From: Zoogloea sp044344315
GTDB lineage: Bacteria > Pseudomonadota > Gammaproteobacteria > Burkholderiales > Rhodocyclaceae
Direction of reading: 5' to 3'
DNA: 64,000 nt
NCBI RefSeq assembly: GCF_044344315.1
Contig: NZ_JBIJDC010000007.1
Location: forward strand, 1-64,000
Shown here: in pieces, positions 24,727 through 33,046 of the stretch
Numbering within the stretch: the stretch's first letter is position 1
How the letters are laid out: each line of letters begins with the position of its first letter
Notes under the pieces: generated by a model
Database searches by the model: none
What the model saw: only the letters and a program-made list of their open reading frames with translations
What the model was told of the DNA's origin: nothing
Translations under genes and position numbers: made by a program

Positions 24727-25467
24727 TCAGGCTGGAATGCCGAGAGCCTTTTTTTGCTCCACGACGAGTTCGGCAATGCCGGCGCCGGCCAGTTCCAGCA
24801 GGCTGTTCAGTTCGGTGCGGGAAAAGGGCGCGCCTTCGGCGGTGCCCTGGACTTCAACAAAGCCGCCCGAGCCGGTCATCACCACGTTCATGTCGGTTTC
24901 GCAGTCGGAGTCTTCCGGGTAGTCCAGGTCGAGGACAGGGACGCCCTTGTAGATGCCCACCGAGATGGCGGCGACGAAGTCGCGCATCGGGTTGGCGGGC
25001 AGCTTGCCGGCCTTGACGAGGCCGTCGAGGGCTTCATGGACGGCAATGCAGGCGCCGGTGATGGAGGCGGTGCGGGTGCCGCCGTCGGCTTGCAGCACGT
25101 CACAGTCGATGGTGATCTGACGCTCGCCCAGGGCGGCCATGTCCACCACGGCACGCAGGCTGCGTCCGATCAGGCGCTGGATCTCCTGGGTGCGACCGCT
25201 CTGCTTGCCCTTGGCGGCTTCACGGGCGCTGCGGGTGTGGGTGGAGCGGGGCAGCATGCCGTATTCGGCGGTCAACCAGCCCTGACCCTTGCCGCGCAGA
25301 AAAGGGGGCACGGACTCTTCGACGCTGGCGGTGCACAGCACGCGGGTATCACCAAACTCGATGAGCACCGACCCTTCGGCATGGCGGGTGAAGCCGCGGG
25401 TGATGCGGACGGGGCGGAGCTGGGCAGGCGTGCGGCCACTGGGGCGGGCGAAGGGGGTGTCGGTCAT
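24727..25467 (-). CDS. rph: Ribonuclease PH
   Basis: Phosphorolytic 3'-to-5' exoribonuclease trimming tRNA 3' ends. 246 residues; RPSGRTPAQLRPVRITRGFT at the start, AEYGMLPRSTHTR, the phosphate-binding SGRTQEIQRLIGRSLR, and DCDVLQADGGTRTASITGA carrying the catalytic Asp residues. It overlaps the PP2C phosphatase gene by four bases (ATGA), so the two are translationally coupled. Confidence 0.96.
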   Translation of the reverse strand: MTDTPFARPSGRTPAQLRPVRITRGFTRHAEGSVLIEFGDTRVLCTASVEESVPPFLRGKGQGWLTAEYGMLPRSTHTRSAREAAKGKQSGRTQEIQRLIGRSLRAVVDMAALGERQITIDCDVLQADGGTRTASITGACIAVHEALDGLVKAGKLPANPMRDFVAAISVGIYKGVPVLDLDYPEDSDCETDMNVVMTGSGGFVEVQGTAEGAPFSRTELNSLLELAGAGIAELVVEQKKALGIPA

Positions 25468-26372
25468 TTGAATTTATGGATGGCTGCGTTGATTTCACGG
25501 ATGGCGCGTTCGATCTCGTCTTCACTGAGATCTTCCTGGTCGCGCTTGTTACGTCCGAAGCCCTCCATCTGGGTGGTGAAGGCATCGGCGGGCATGGTAC
25601 GGGTGGAGACCGTGTCGGGGGTGTCTTCCTGGTGGTCGTCGTGCCAGGTCATGGCGATCAGGGTCATGTTGTCGCACTGGGCGCCGCCGAGGGCCTCGGC
25701 TTCGTCCATGAGCTGCGGGACACCGTCCATGACCCGGCCGTCGGCCAGGGTTTGAACCAGGGTGTCGCTATCGAGAGGCCCCCAGACGCCGTCCGAGCAG
25801 ATGGCGATGACGTCTCCATTGATGAGGGGGGTACCTCGGGAGAATTCGATCTGTGGCGGGTGGCTGCCGCCCAGGCAGCTGAAGATGCGGTTACGGCCCG
25901 GGTGCACGGCGGCGCTTTCGGCGTCGAGGAGGCCTTGGTCGAGCATCAGCTGAACCCGTGAGTGGTCTCGGGTCTGGGTAACCAGCTTGCCTTTGCGGAT
26001 CAGGTAGAGGCGCGAGTCGCCCGCGTGGGCCCAGTGGGCCACGCCTTCCTGCACCAGACAGGCAACGATGGTGGTGCGGGGAATGTCGGCCAGGTGCTTG
26101 TCGAAGGCGTAATCGAGGATGGCGTGGTGGGCATTGCTGAGCACCCGCGACAGGAACAGGATCGGATCGGTGACCTTGGGGCGGGCTTCCTGCTGGAAGG
26201 ACTGGGCGATGAACTGCACCGAGATCTGGGCTGCGACTTCGCCATAAAGGTGGCCGCCCATACCGTCAGCCAGGACCAGCAGCAGTGCGTCCCGCGTGTA
26301 CGAATAGGCGACGCGGTCTTGGTTGGTGCGCCGCTTGCCGACCCGGCTCTCCTGGAAAATGGTGAATCTCAT
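25464..26372 (-). CDS. PP2C-family Ser/Thr protein phosphatase
   Basis: A 302-residue Mn/Mg-dependent phosphatase. Metal-binding motifs are RRTNQDR (about 14-20), LADGMGGHLYGE (35-46), HWAHAGDSRLYLI, and CSDGVWG. The C-terminal 50 residues are charged and probably flexible. It overlaps the kinase gene upstream and rph downstream by four bases each, forming a kinase-phosphatase pair at the head of the rph-rdgB-hemW operon. It probably reverses phosphorylation by the adjacent kinase; substrates are unknown. Confidence 0.93.
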   Translation of the reverse strand: MRFTIFQESRVGKRRTNQDRVAYSYTRDALLLVLADGMGGHLYGEVAAQISVQFIAQSFQQEARPKVTDPILFLSRVLSNAHHAILDYAFDKHLADIPRTTIVACLVQEGVAHWAHAGDSRLYLIRKGKLVTQTRDHSRVQLMLDQGLLDAESAAVHPGRNRIFSCLGGSHPPQIEFSRGTPLINGDVIAICSDGVWGPLDSDTLVQTLADGRVMDGVPQLMDEAEALGGAQCDNMTLIAMTWHDDHQEDTPDTVSTRTMPADAFTTQMEGFGRNKRDQEDLSEDEIERAIREINAAIHKFK

Positions 26373-27319
26373 GTACGGCCTATCATTGTCTTTAATCGTG
26401 AGCCCAGCCCTTCAAGCCAGGTTTTCTGAACGGGGGGCGCTTCGCGGTGGCGTTGTGCAAGCACCTTCTGCAGGGCGAAGCAGCTCTGCGGGCGCTTCAG
26501 CGGATCGAGTTGCAGGCACCAGTCGATGGTCGCCAGAAAGTGGTGGGAGTATTTGCCCGCCCACTGCTCGGTTGCTGGAACGACGTTGTCGCTGTTGACG
26601 CGCTCATCCGAGCGCTGAGGTGAGTTGCCAGCCAGGCAGGCGTACATGCTGGCGCCTACGCTGTAGATGTCGCTCCAAGGGCCGAGGGCGTCCCGGTTGT
26701 TGAACTGCTCCGGGGAAGCGAAGCCGGGCGTGTACATCGGTTTCAGGATGGGCGTGTCCGACATCAGGGTTTGCCGGGCCGCGCCGAAGTCGAGCAGCAC
26801 CGGGGTGCCATCGGCCCGCAGATAGATGTTCGAGGGCTTGATGTCCAGGTGCAGCAGCTTGTGGGCGTGCACCTCGCGCAGGCCATTGAGCATGCGTGTG
26901 AAGACACCGCGAATGAAGCGCTCGCGGACGTTGTTCTTGTTCTTTTGGGCGTAGTCGTGGAGCGTCCGGCCTCGTTCGAACTGCATCACCATGTACACCG
27001 TGCCGTTGGCGCGGAAGAAGTTGAGCACCCGCACCACATTGGGGTGCACCAGCTTGGCCAGGGCCCGCCCTTCTTCAAAGAAGCACTTCATGCCGTAGCG
27101 GAAGGCCCCTTGGTGGGCTTCAGTGACATGGGGCGTGACTTCGCCCTCGGCCCGCAGAGCAAGGGAGTTGGGCAGGTATTCCTTGATGGCGACAGGCGTG
27201 CCGTCCTGGTCGTAGGCCAGGTACACAATGGAAAAACCACCCAGCGAAAGCTGCCGCTCGACCCGGTAGTGGTCGAGCTGAAATCCGGACGGGAGGGCGC
27301 AGTTCTGTTGAGTGGCCAT
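26369..27319 (-). CDS. Hanks-type serine/threonine protein kinase
   Basis: A 316-residue cytoplasmic kinase with no transmembrane or sensor domain. The Gly-rich loop is LGGFS (26-30), with ATP-binding Lys46 in VAIKEY. The catalytic loop is HLDIKPSN (157-164), where the common Arg of HRD is Leu. DFG is at 177-179, and FASPEQF replaces APE. The HLD loop resembles other bacterial kinases of this subgroup and marks a non-RD kinase, which is usually not activated by activation-loop phosphorylation. The start at 27319 is the first Met before recognisable kinase sequence. It is divergent from yicC. Confidence 0.92.
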   Translation of the reverse strand: MATQQNCALPSGFQLDHYRVERQLSLGGFSIVYLAYDQDGTPVAIKEYLPNSLALRAEGEVTPHVTEAHQGAFRYGMKCFFEEGRALAKLVHPNVVRVLNFFRANGTVYMVMQFERGRTLHDYAQKNKNNVRERFIRGVFTRMLNGLREVHAHKLLHLDIKPSNIYLRADGTPVLLDFGAARQTLMSDTPILKPMYTPGFASPEQFNNRDALGPWSDIYSVGASMYACLAGNSPQRSDERVNSDNVVPATEQWAGKYSHHFLATIDWCLQLDPLKRPQSCFALQKVLAQRHREAPPVQKTWLEGLGSRLKTMIGRT

Positions 27320-27330
27320 CAGGCGGGGCG

Positions 27331-27372
27331 CTACACTTCGTCTTTTGGTGGCAATCTGACTCGCTAGTGTAG
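27331..27372. repeat. Outward-facing 7-bp inverted repeat between kinase and yicC genes
   Basis: CTACACT (27331-27337) and AGTGTAG (27366-27372) are exact inverted copies 28 bp apart, each about 11-30 bp from the start of one of the two divergent genes. They may be paired -10 regions or an operator. The match to a consensus -10 is poor. Confidence 0.3.
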
Positions 27373-27402
27373 CCGCGGATTGCCGCTCTATCTCGGGAAA
27401 AA

Positions 27403-28272
27403 ATGATGATTCACAGCATGACGGGTTATGCCGTCCAGACTCGCGACCTGGGCCGCGTGGCATTGCATCTCGAACTGCGGAGTGTCAATTCCCGCTATCT
27501 CGATCTTGCCTTCCGGATCAATGATGACCTGCGCCAGGCCGAGCCCATGTTGCGCGAGGCGATCACCGCCAAGTTGCGGCGGGGCAAGGTGGAGTGCCGT
27601 TTCAATCTGCAGGCCAAGGATAACGCAGCGCGCGACATTTCCATCAACGGCATGGTGCTGGGACAACTGAAGGCGGCCCAGGCCGCCATCCAGGCCGAGC
27701 TGCCCCAGGCGGCACCCCTGTCGGTGGTCGAAGTGCTGCGCTGGCCCGGTATTCTGGCTGACGACAGCGTGACCTTCGAGGCCATGCAGCCGGAAATCGC
27801 CGCAACCATTGCCGTGGCCCTGGATGAGTTGATTGCCACGCGTCGGCGTGAGGGCGACAAGCTGGCCGAGATGATCCGCGGGCGCATCGCCCACATGCGT
27901 CAGTTGGTGGCTACCGTGCAGCCCCGGGTGCCGGCGCTGGTCGCCGAATATCAGGAAAAGCTTGCCACCCGCCTGCGGGATGCGGCAGCTACCCTCGACG
28001 ACGACCGCATCCGCCTCGAGGTCGGACTCTTCGCCCAGCGCGTGGATGTGGCGGAGGAGCTGTCCCGCCTGTCCACCCACCTGGATGAGGTGGAGCGGAT
28101 CCTGAAGGTGGGTGGTTCGGCCGGCAAACGCCTGGATTTCCTGATGCAGGAGCTGAACCGCGAGGCCAACACCCTGGGTTCCAAGGCCATGGCTGCCGAC
28201 ATGACGGCCATTGCCGTCGAACTCAAGCTGGCCATCGAACAGATGCGCGAGCAGGTGCAAAACATCGAGTAG
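27403..28272 (+). CDS. yicC: YicC-family endoribonuclease
   Basis: A 289-residue YicC/RmuC-type RNase implicated in small-RNA decay in enteric bacteria. The N-terminal HSMTGYAVQTRDLG, LELRSVNSRYLDLAFRIND and the C-terminal FLMQELNREANTLGSKA signature are all clear. Two adjacent ATG codons (27403, 27406) are possible starts. It precedes gmk by 11 bp, the usual yicC-gmk arrangement, and is divergent from the kinase gene. Confidence 0.94.
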   Translation: MMIHSMTGYAVQTRDLGRVALHLELRSVNSRYLDLAFRINDDLRQAEPMLREAITAKLRRGKVECRFNLQAKDNAARDISINGMVLGQLKAAQAAIQAELPQAAPLSVVEVLRWPGILADDSVTFEAMQPEIAATIAVALDELIATRRREGDKLAEMIRGRIAHMRQLVATVQPRVPALVAEYQEKLATRLRDAAATLDDDRIRLEVGLFAQRVDVAEELSRLSTHLDEVERILKVGGSAGKRLDFLMQELNREANTLGSKAMAADMTAIAVELKLAIEQMREQVQNIE

Positions 28273-28283
28273 GAGAAGGCCCC

Positions 28284-28898
28284 ATGCCCGGCACACTGTT
28301 TATCGTTACCGCCCCCTCCGGCGCCGGTAAGACCACCCTGGTCAGCGGCCTGCTGGCCCGCGACCCCCTGGTCAAGCTCTCGGTGTCCTACGCCACCCGC
28401 GAACCGCGCGCCGGCGAGGTGGATGGCACGCATTACCATTTTGTCGATGTGCCCACCTTCCGCGCCCTGCGCGACAAGGGTGAATTCCTTGAGTGGGCCG
28501 AGGTCCACAGCAATTACTACGGGACTTCCCGGGCCTGGCTGGAGGCGCAGATTGCGGGTGGCAACGATATCCTGCTGGAGATTGACTGGCAGGGCGCGCA
28601 GCAGGTGCGCAAGGTCTTCCCGAAGGCGGTTGGGGTGTTCATCCTGCCCCCGTCGCTGGAGGAGCTGGAGCGACGCCTGCGCGGCCGTGGCACCGACTCC
28701 GAGGATGTCATTGCACGCCGGGTGCTTGGCGCCCGGGGCGAGATGCGCCATGTGGCCGAGTTCGACTACGTTATAATCAACGAAGACTTGCCCGTCGCCC
28801 TCGAAGATCTGGTTGCGGTGGTGCGAGCATCACGGCTTCGCTACGCCAACCAGGAGGCACGCAAGCCGGAGTTTTTCCATTACCTGGAACAGGATTGA
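28284..28898 (+). CDS. gmk: Guanylate kinase
   Basis: Phosphorylates GMP to GDP. 204 residues; Walker A APSGAGKTTL at residues 9-18, GMP-binding VSYATREPRAGEVDGTHYHF, and ISxLLEIDWQGAQQVRKVF-type core. AGGAGAA precedes the ATG. It is followed one base after its stop by rpoZ, with spoT next: the classic gmk-rpoZ-spoT unit linking guanine nucleotides and (p)ppGpp. Confidence 0.96.
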   Translation: MPGTLFIVTAPSGAGKTTLVSGLLARDPLVKLSVSYATREPRAGEVDGTHYHFVDVPTFRALRDKGEFLEWAEVHSNYYGTSRAWLEAQIAGGNDILLEIDWQGAQQVRKVFPKAVGVFILPPSLEELERRLRGRGTDSEDVIARRVLGARGEMRHVAEFDYVIINEDLPVALEDLVAVVRASRLRYANQEARKPEFFHYLEQD

Positions 28899-28899
28899 T

Positions 28900-29115
28900 A
28901 TGGCCCGCATTACCGTCGACGACTGCCTGAAAAGAATTCCCAACCGCTTCCAGCTCACCCTGGCGGCCACCTATCGTGCCCGTCAGCTGACGGCCGGCGC
29001 CACCCCCCAGGTGGACCTGGACCGCCACGACAAGGACAAGCCCACCGTGATCGCCCTGCGCGAAATTGCCGCCGGCAAGGTCGGGGCTGAAATCCTCAAC
29101 CGCGGTCAGGCCTGA
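28900..29115 (+). CDS. rpoZ: RNA polymerase omega subunit
   Basis: A 71-residue subunit that helps assemble RNA polymerase and forms part of the ppGpp site 1. MARITVDDCLKRIPNRFQLT and the RARQL, KPTVIALREIAAGK segments are diagnostic. The ATG starts one base after the gmk stop codon, so translation is probably coupled. Confidence 0.96.
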   Translation: MARITVDDCLKRIPNRFQLTLAATYRARQLTAGATPQVDLDRHDKDKPTVIALREIAAGKVGAEILNRGQA

Positions 29116-29140
29116 GCGCCTTTCCCGAGAGAGTGATGTC

Positions 29141-31351
29141 ATGGAATCCGCCGCCCCGATCCCCGTCAGTGGTAGCGGCGTTTTCCAGCCTCCTCCCTCC
29201 TGTGTCCTGCCCCTCGATTTCGGACGCCTGAGGGCCCAGGTAGCGGCCTACCTTCGTCCGGAGGACGTGGGCCGCATCGAAGCCGCTTACCATTTTTCTG
29301 CCGATGCCCATCACGGGCAGGTGCGCAAGAGCGGCGAGCCTTACATTTCCCATCCGGTTGCTGTTGCCGAGATTCTCGCTGGCTGGCACCTGGATGCACA
29401 GGCCCTGTGTGCGGCCCTCCTCCATGACGTGATGGAGGACACCCACATCACCAAGGCCGAGATCTCCGAGCGCTTCGGACGCACCACGGCAGAGCTGGTT
29501 GATGGGGTCTCCAAGCTCGACAAGATCGAGTTCCAGTCCCAGGAAGAAGCCCAGGCCGAGAACTTCCGCAAGATGCTGCTGGCCATGGCCAGCGACCTGC
29601 GGGTGATCCTCATCAAGCTGGCCGACCGTCTGCACAACATGCGGACGCTCGACCACATGCGTCCCGACAAGCGACGCCGTATCGCCCGCGAAACCCAGGA
29701 GATCCACGCGCCCATCGCCAACCGGCTGGGGCTCAACAGCCTGTATCGCGAGCTCCAGGAGCTGGCCTTCAAGCACCGCTACCCGATGCGTTTCAGCGTG
29801 CTGTCCAAGGCCATCCTGGCGGCCCGCGGCAACCGGCGTGAAGTGGTCGGCAAGATCCTCGTCGCCATCGAGGAGCGCCTCCCCCAGTGGGACATCCAGG
29901 CCGAGGTGCGCGGGCGCGAGAAGCACCTTTACAGCATCTACCGCAAGATGGCCGAGAAGCGCCTGAGCTTTTCCCAGGTGCTCGACATCTACGGGTTCCG
30001 CGTCATCGTCCCCGACATCCAGACGTGCTACCGGGCCCTCGGTGCGCTGCATGCCCTCTACAAGCCGGTGCCCGGCAAGTTCAAGGACTACATCGCCATC
30101 CCCAAGGGAAACGGCTACCAGTCCCTGCACACCACGCTCATCGGGCCTTTCGGTACCCCGGTCGAGGTGCAGATCCGCACCCACCAGATGAACCATATCG
30201 CCGAAAGCGGCGTGGCCTCCCACTGGCTGTACAAGGAAGACGAAAAGACCCTCACCGAGCTCCAGCACAAGACCCATAGCTGGTTGCAGTCCCTGCTCGA
30301 GCTCCAGTCCACCTCGGGCGATTCCAGCGAATTCCTGGAGCACGTCAAGGTCGATCTCTTTCCCGGCGAGGTCTACGCCTTCACCCCCAAGGGCAAGATC
30401 TTTGCCTTGCCACGGGGCGCAACGGTGGTGGATTTTGCCTATGCAGTGCACACCGATGTGGGCAACCGCTGCGTGGCCGGGCGCATCAACGGCGAACTGA
30501 TGCCCCTTCGCACCGAGCTGCATAACGGTGACCAGATCGAGATCATCACTGCGGCCCACGCCAGCCCCAATCCGGCCTGGCTGAGCTATGTGCGTACCGG
30601 TAAGGCGCGAGCCCAGATCCGGCATTTCCTCAAGAACGCCCAGCAGGAAGAAGCGTCGACCCTGGGCGAGCGCCTGCTCAACCAGGCCCTGCGGCCCCAT
30701 GGCCTGACCCTGGGCCAGGTGAGCATGTTTGCCTGGGACCGCTTCCTCAAGGAATTCACACTGCCCAATCGCCGCGAGCTGATGACCGACATTGGTCTCG
30801 GGCGCCGCCTGCCGGCCATCGTGGCGCGCCGCCTGGCCGAGATCCAGGATGTGGAGTCGGGCCGGGCCGACGTGGTCAAACCCAAGCCCGCCGGCGCCAT
30901 CCTGATCCGTGGCACCGAGGGTGTGGCGGTGCAGCTGGCCCGCTGCTGTCGCCCCATTCCGGGCGATCCCATTGTCGGTATCATCCGCAAGGGCCAGGGC
31001 CTCGAAGTGCATATGCACGACTGTCCCCAGGCCCGCAAGCTGCGCAGCGAGCGGGATCGCTGGATCGATGTCGAGTGGGAGGCGTCGTCCGACCGCCTCT
31101 TCGACGTAACCCTCAAACTGCTCACCCAGAACGTGCGCGGGGTGCTGGCCAAGGTCGCCAACGCCATCTCCGAGCAGGACTGCAACATCCAGAACGTGAG
31201 CACCGATGGGGAGCAGGGCGCCTACTCCACCATCTACATCACCCTGCAGGTGACCCATCGCCTGCACCTTGCAAAGGTCATCCGCGGGATGCGCAACATC
31301 CCCGAGGTGGTCCGTATCAACCGTCTCAAGGGCGACCAGAAAAGCGCCTGA
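29141..31351 (+). CDS. spoT: Bifunctional (p)ppGpp synthetase/hydrolase (SpoT/Rsh)
   Basis: A 736-residue Rel/Spo protein controlling the stringent response. The hydrolase HD domain is intact: HDVMED at 95-100, and the KLADRLHNMRTLDHM loop. The synthetase domain shows HLYSIYRKM, DIYGFRVIV and GNGYQSLHT. A TGS domain (VYAFTPKGKIFALPRGATVV), a helical/zinc-finger-like part with ARCCRPIPGDPIVG and a C-terminal ACT domain follow. The start MESAAP is preceded by GAGAGAG. It follows rpoZ at 25 bp. Confidence 0.95.
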   Translation: MESAAPIPVSGSGVFQPPPSCVLPLDFGRLRAQVAAYLRPEDVGRIEAAYHFSADAHHGQVRKSGEPYISHPVAVAEILAGWHLDAQALCAALLHDVMEDTHITKAEISERFGRTTAELVDGVSKLDKIEFQSQEEAQAENFRKMLLAMASDLRVILIKLADRLHNMRTLDHMRPDKRRRIARETQEIHAPIANRLGLNSLYRELQELAFKHRYPMRFSVLSKAILAARGNRREVVGKILVAIEERLPQWDIQAEVRGREKHLYSIYRKMAEKRLSFSQVLDIYGFRVIVPDIQTCYRALGALHALYKPVPGKFKDYIAIPKGNGYQSLHTTLIGPFGTPVEVQIRTHQMNHIAESGVASHWLYKEDEKTLTELQHKTHSWLQSLLELQSTSGDSSEFLEHVKVDLFPGEVYAFTPKGKIFALPRGATVVDFAYAVHTDVGNRCVAGRINGELMPLRTELHNGDQIEIITAAHASPNPAWLSYVRTGKARAQIRHFLKNAQQEEASTLGERLLNQALRPHGLTLGQVSMFAWDRFLKEFTLPNRRELMTDIGLGRRLPAIVARRLAEIQDVESGRADVVKPKPAGAILIRGTEGVAVQLARCCRPIPGDPIVGIIRKGQGLEVHMHDCPQARKLRSERDRWIDVEWEASSDRLFDVTLKLLTQNVRGVLAKVANAISEQDCNIQNVSTDGEQGAYSTIYITLQVTHRLHLAKVIRGMRNIPEVVRINRLKGDQKSA

Positions 31352-31389
31352 GGCTGCTAGAATCCACGCCGCTAAAAGGGAGATCAGAC

Positions 31390-31578
31390 ATGGCAGGTTA
31401 CGAATCCGAGCACACCAAGTTCATGCGCGAATGGATGGAGAAGCATCCGGAAGAGCGCGAAGAGCAGAAAAAGGGCCGTGCCCTGTGGTGGGACAAGCCC
31501 CAGAACGCCGAGACCACCCGGCAGTACGCCGAGGGCCAGGTTCCGACCAAGGCCTATCCCTACTCGACTGAAGGTTAA
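31390..31578 (+). CDS. DUF3460-family small protein
   Basis: A 62-residue hydrophilic protein (start MAGYESEHTKFMREWMEKHP, then RALWWDKPQNAETTRQYAEG) matching the small betaproteobacterial DUF3460 family found after spoT. Function unknown; no transmembrane segment or metal motif. GGGAG precedes the ATG. A TAGAAT hexamer about 30 bases upstream could be a -10, though the -35 is poor. Confidence 0.87.
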   Translation: MAGYESEHTKFMREWMEKHPEEREEQKKGRALWWDKPQNAETTRQYAEGQVPTKAYPYSTEG

Positions 31579-31586
31579 GCGGCGGA

Positions 31587-33002
31587 TTGTTCGCGCCACG
31601 GCTCGCCTTCATTGATGTCGAAACCACCGGAGCCAATCCGGTGGTTGATCGAGTTACCGAGATTGCTGTCCTGCGGGTCGAGGACGGCGAGCTGGTTGAA
31701 CGCTGGTCAAGCCTGGTCAATCCGGGCATTCCCATTCCTGACAATATCCAGGCCCTGGTCGGCATCACCGATGACATGGTGGCCGATGCGCCGGCCTTTG
31801 CCGAGCTGACCGCACAGGTCCGGCGGTTGTTTGCCGACTGCATCTTCGTCGCTCACAATGCCCGCTTCGATTACGGTTTCATCAAGAACGAATTCCAGCG
31901 CATTGGCGAGCGCTTCGACGCGCCGGTGCTGTGCACCGTCAAGCTGTCCCGCGCCCTGTACCCCCAGCACCACAAGCACGGGCTGGACGCGCTGATCGAG
32001 CGTCACGGCCTCACCTGCTCGGCCCGCCATCGGGCCATGGGCGATACCGAAGCCCTCTACCAGTTTGCCGGCATCGTCGCCGCCACCTTCGAGCGGAATG
32101 TGCTCGACATGGCCATCGTCAAGGCCATGAAGGCGCCAAGTCGGCCAGCTGGTCTGCCGGAGGGCGTGCTCGAGGGTATCCCCGAAGGTCCGGGGGTCTA
32201 TGTTTTTCATGGCGAGAATGATCTTCCGGTTTATGTGGGCCGCGGCGTCAGCCTGCGCTCCCGGGTGATGAGCCATTTCTCGTCCGAGCATCGCAATAGC
32301 AAGGAAGCCAAGATCGCCCAGAACGTGCGGCGGGTGGATTGGCATGTGACAGCGGGTGAGCTGGGGGCGCTGCTCCTTGAATCTCGCTTGCTGCGTCAGC
32401 TGAAACCCGCCGAGAATCGCCAGTTGCGGGATGCAGAGGCGGTGTTCGGGTTGCGTTATGACCCGGCCCGCAAACGCGGCCCGGTGTTGCTGCGGGAGAG
32501 CCTGAATGGTGCCGACCCCCTGGCCGGGGCTGCGCTATATGGGGCGTTTCGCAGCAAGAAGGAGGCGGACGCTGCCCTGCGCGAATTCGCCAGTCTCTAC
32601 CGTCTGTGCCCCAGGCGCCTTGGCACGGAGCCCTGGAATGACGGCCCCTGCCTGGCCCACTCGGCCAAACGCTGTGCCGGCGTGTGCGCCGGCAAGGAAA
32701 GCCCGGCGGAGCACGACGAACGCCTTCTTAAGGTGCTGGAGAGCCTGCGCCTGAAGCGCTGGCCCTGGGGGGGGGCGGTGATAGTCCGGGAGGCGCACCC
32801 CGAGACCGGCCGCCTGGCCTTCCACCTGCTGGATGCGTGGTGTGTGCTGGGGACGGTGGAAGACGAATCTGCCCTGGCCGCGCTCATCGCCGCACCGCCA
32901 GCCCGATCCTTTGACCTGGATACCTATCGCATCCTGCTGCGCTGGCTTGAGACGCCTGCTGGCAAGGCTTCCGTCAGCGTCGTGTCCGGGGCGCCGGCAT
33001 AG
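31587..33002 (+). CDS. DnaQ-like 3'-5' exonuclease fused to a UvrC/Cho-type GIY-YIG nuclease
   Basis: A 471-residue fusion. Residues 1-170 are a DEDD exonuclease: FIDVETTG (ExoI), VAHNARFDYGF (ExoII), HRAMGDTEAL (ExoIII, DEDDh). Residues about 200-285 are a GIY-YIG nuclease: GPGVYVFHGENDLPVYVGRG, SLRSRVMSHF. A cysteine-bearing segment (LCPRRLG, GPCLAHSAKRCAGVCAGKE) follows, resembling Cho. Fusions of this plan are known in betaproteobacteria and are thought to assist DNA repair. The only usable start in frame is TTG at 31587; the upstream stop at 31569 leaves no ATG or GTG before the catalytic FIDVE. Confidence 0.92.
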   Translation: MFAPRLAFIDVETTGANPVVDRVTEIAVLRVEDGELVERWSSLVNPGIPIPDNIQALVGITDDMVADAPAFAELTAQVRRLFADCIFVAHNARFDYGFIKNEFQRIGERFDAPVLCTVKLSRALYPQHHKHGLDALIERHGLTCSARHRAMGDTEALYQFAGIVAATFERNVLDMAIVKAMKAPSRPAGLPEGVLEGIPEGPGVYVFHGENDLPVYVGRGVSLRSRVMSHFSSEHRNSKEAKIAQNVRRVDWHVTAGELGALLLESRLLRQLKPAENRQLRDAEAVFGLRYDPARKRGPVLLRESLNGADPLAGAALYGAFRSKKEADAALREFASLYRLCPRRLGTEPWNDGPCLAHSAKRCAGVCAGKESPAEHDERLLKVLESLRLKRWPWGGAVIVREAHPETGRLAFHLLDAWCVLGTVEDESALAALIAAPPARSFDLDTYRILLRWLETPAGKASVSVVSGAPA

Positions 33003-33015
33003 CCGGATGAGCCCT

Positions 33016-33035
33016 GGGGCGGCCATCACCGCCCC
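33016..33035. terminator. GC-rich stem-loop between convergent genes
   Basis: GGGGCGG and CCGCCCC form a 7-bp stem with a 6-base loop in the 44-bp gap between the exonuclease/GIY-YIG gene and the RND permease gene. No U-tract follows on either strand, so factor-independent termination is uncertain. Confidence 0.4.
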
Positions 33036-33046
33036 GCGCCCCCGAT

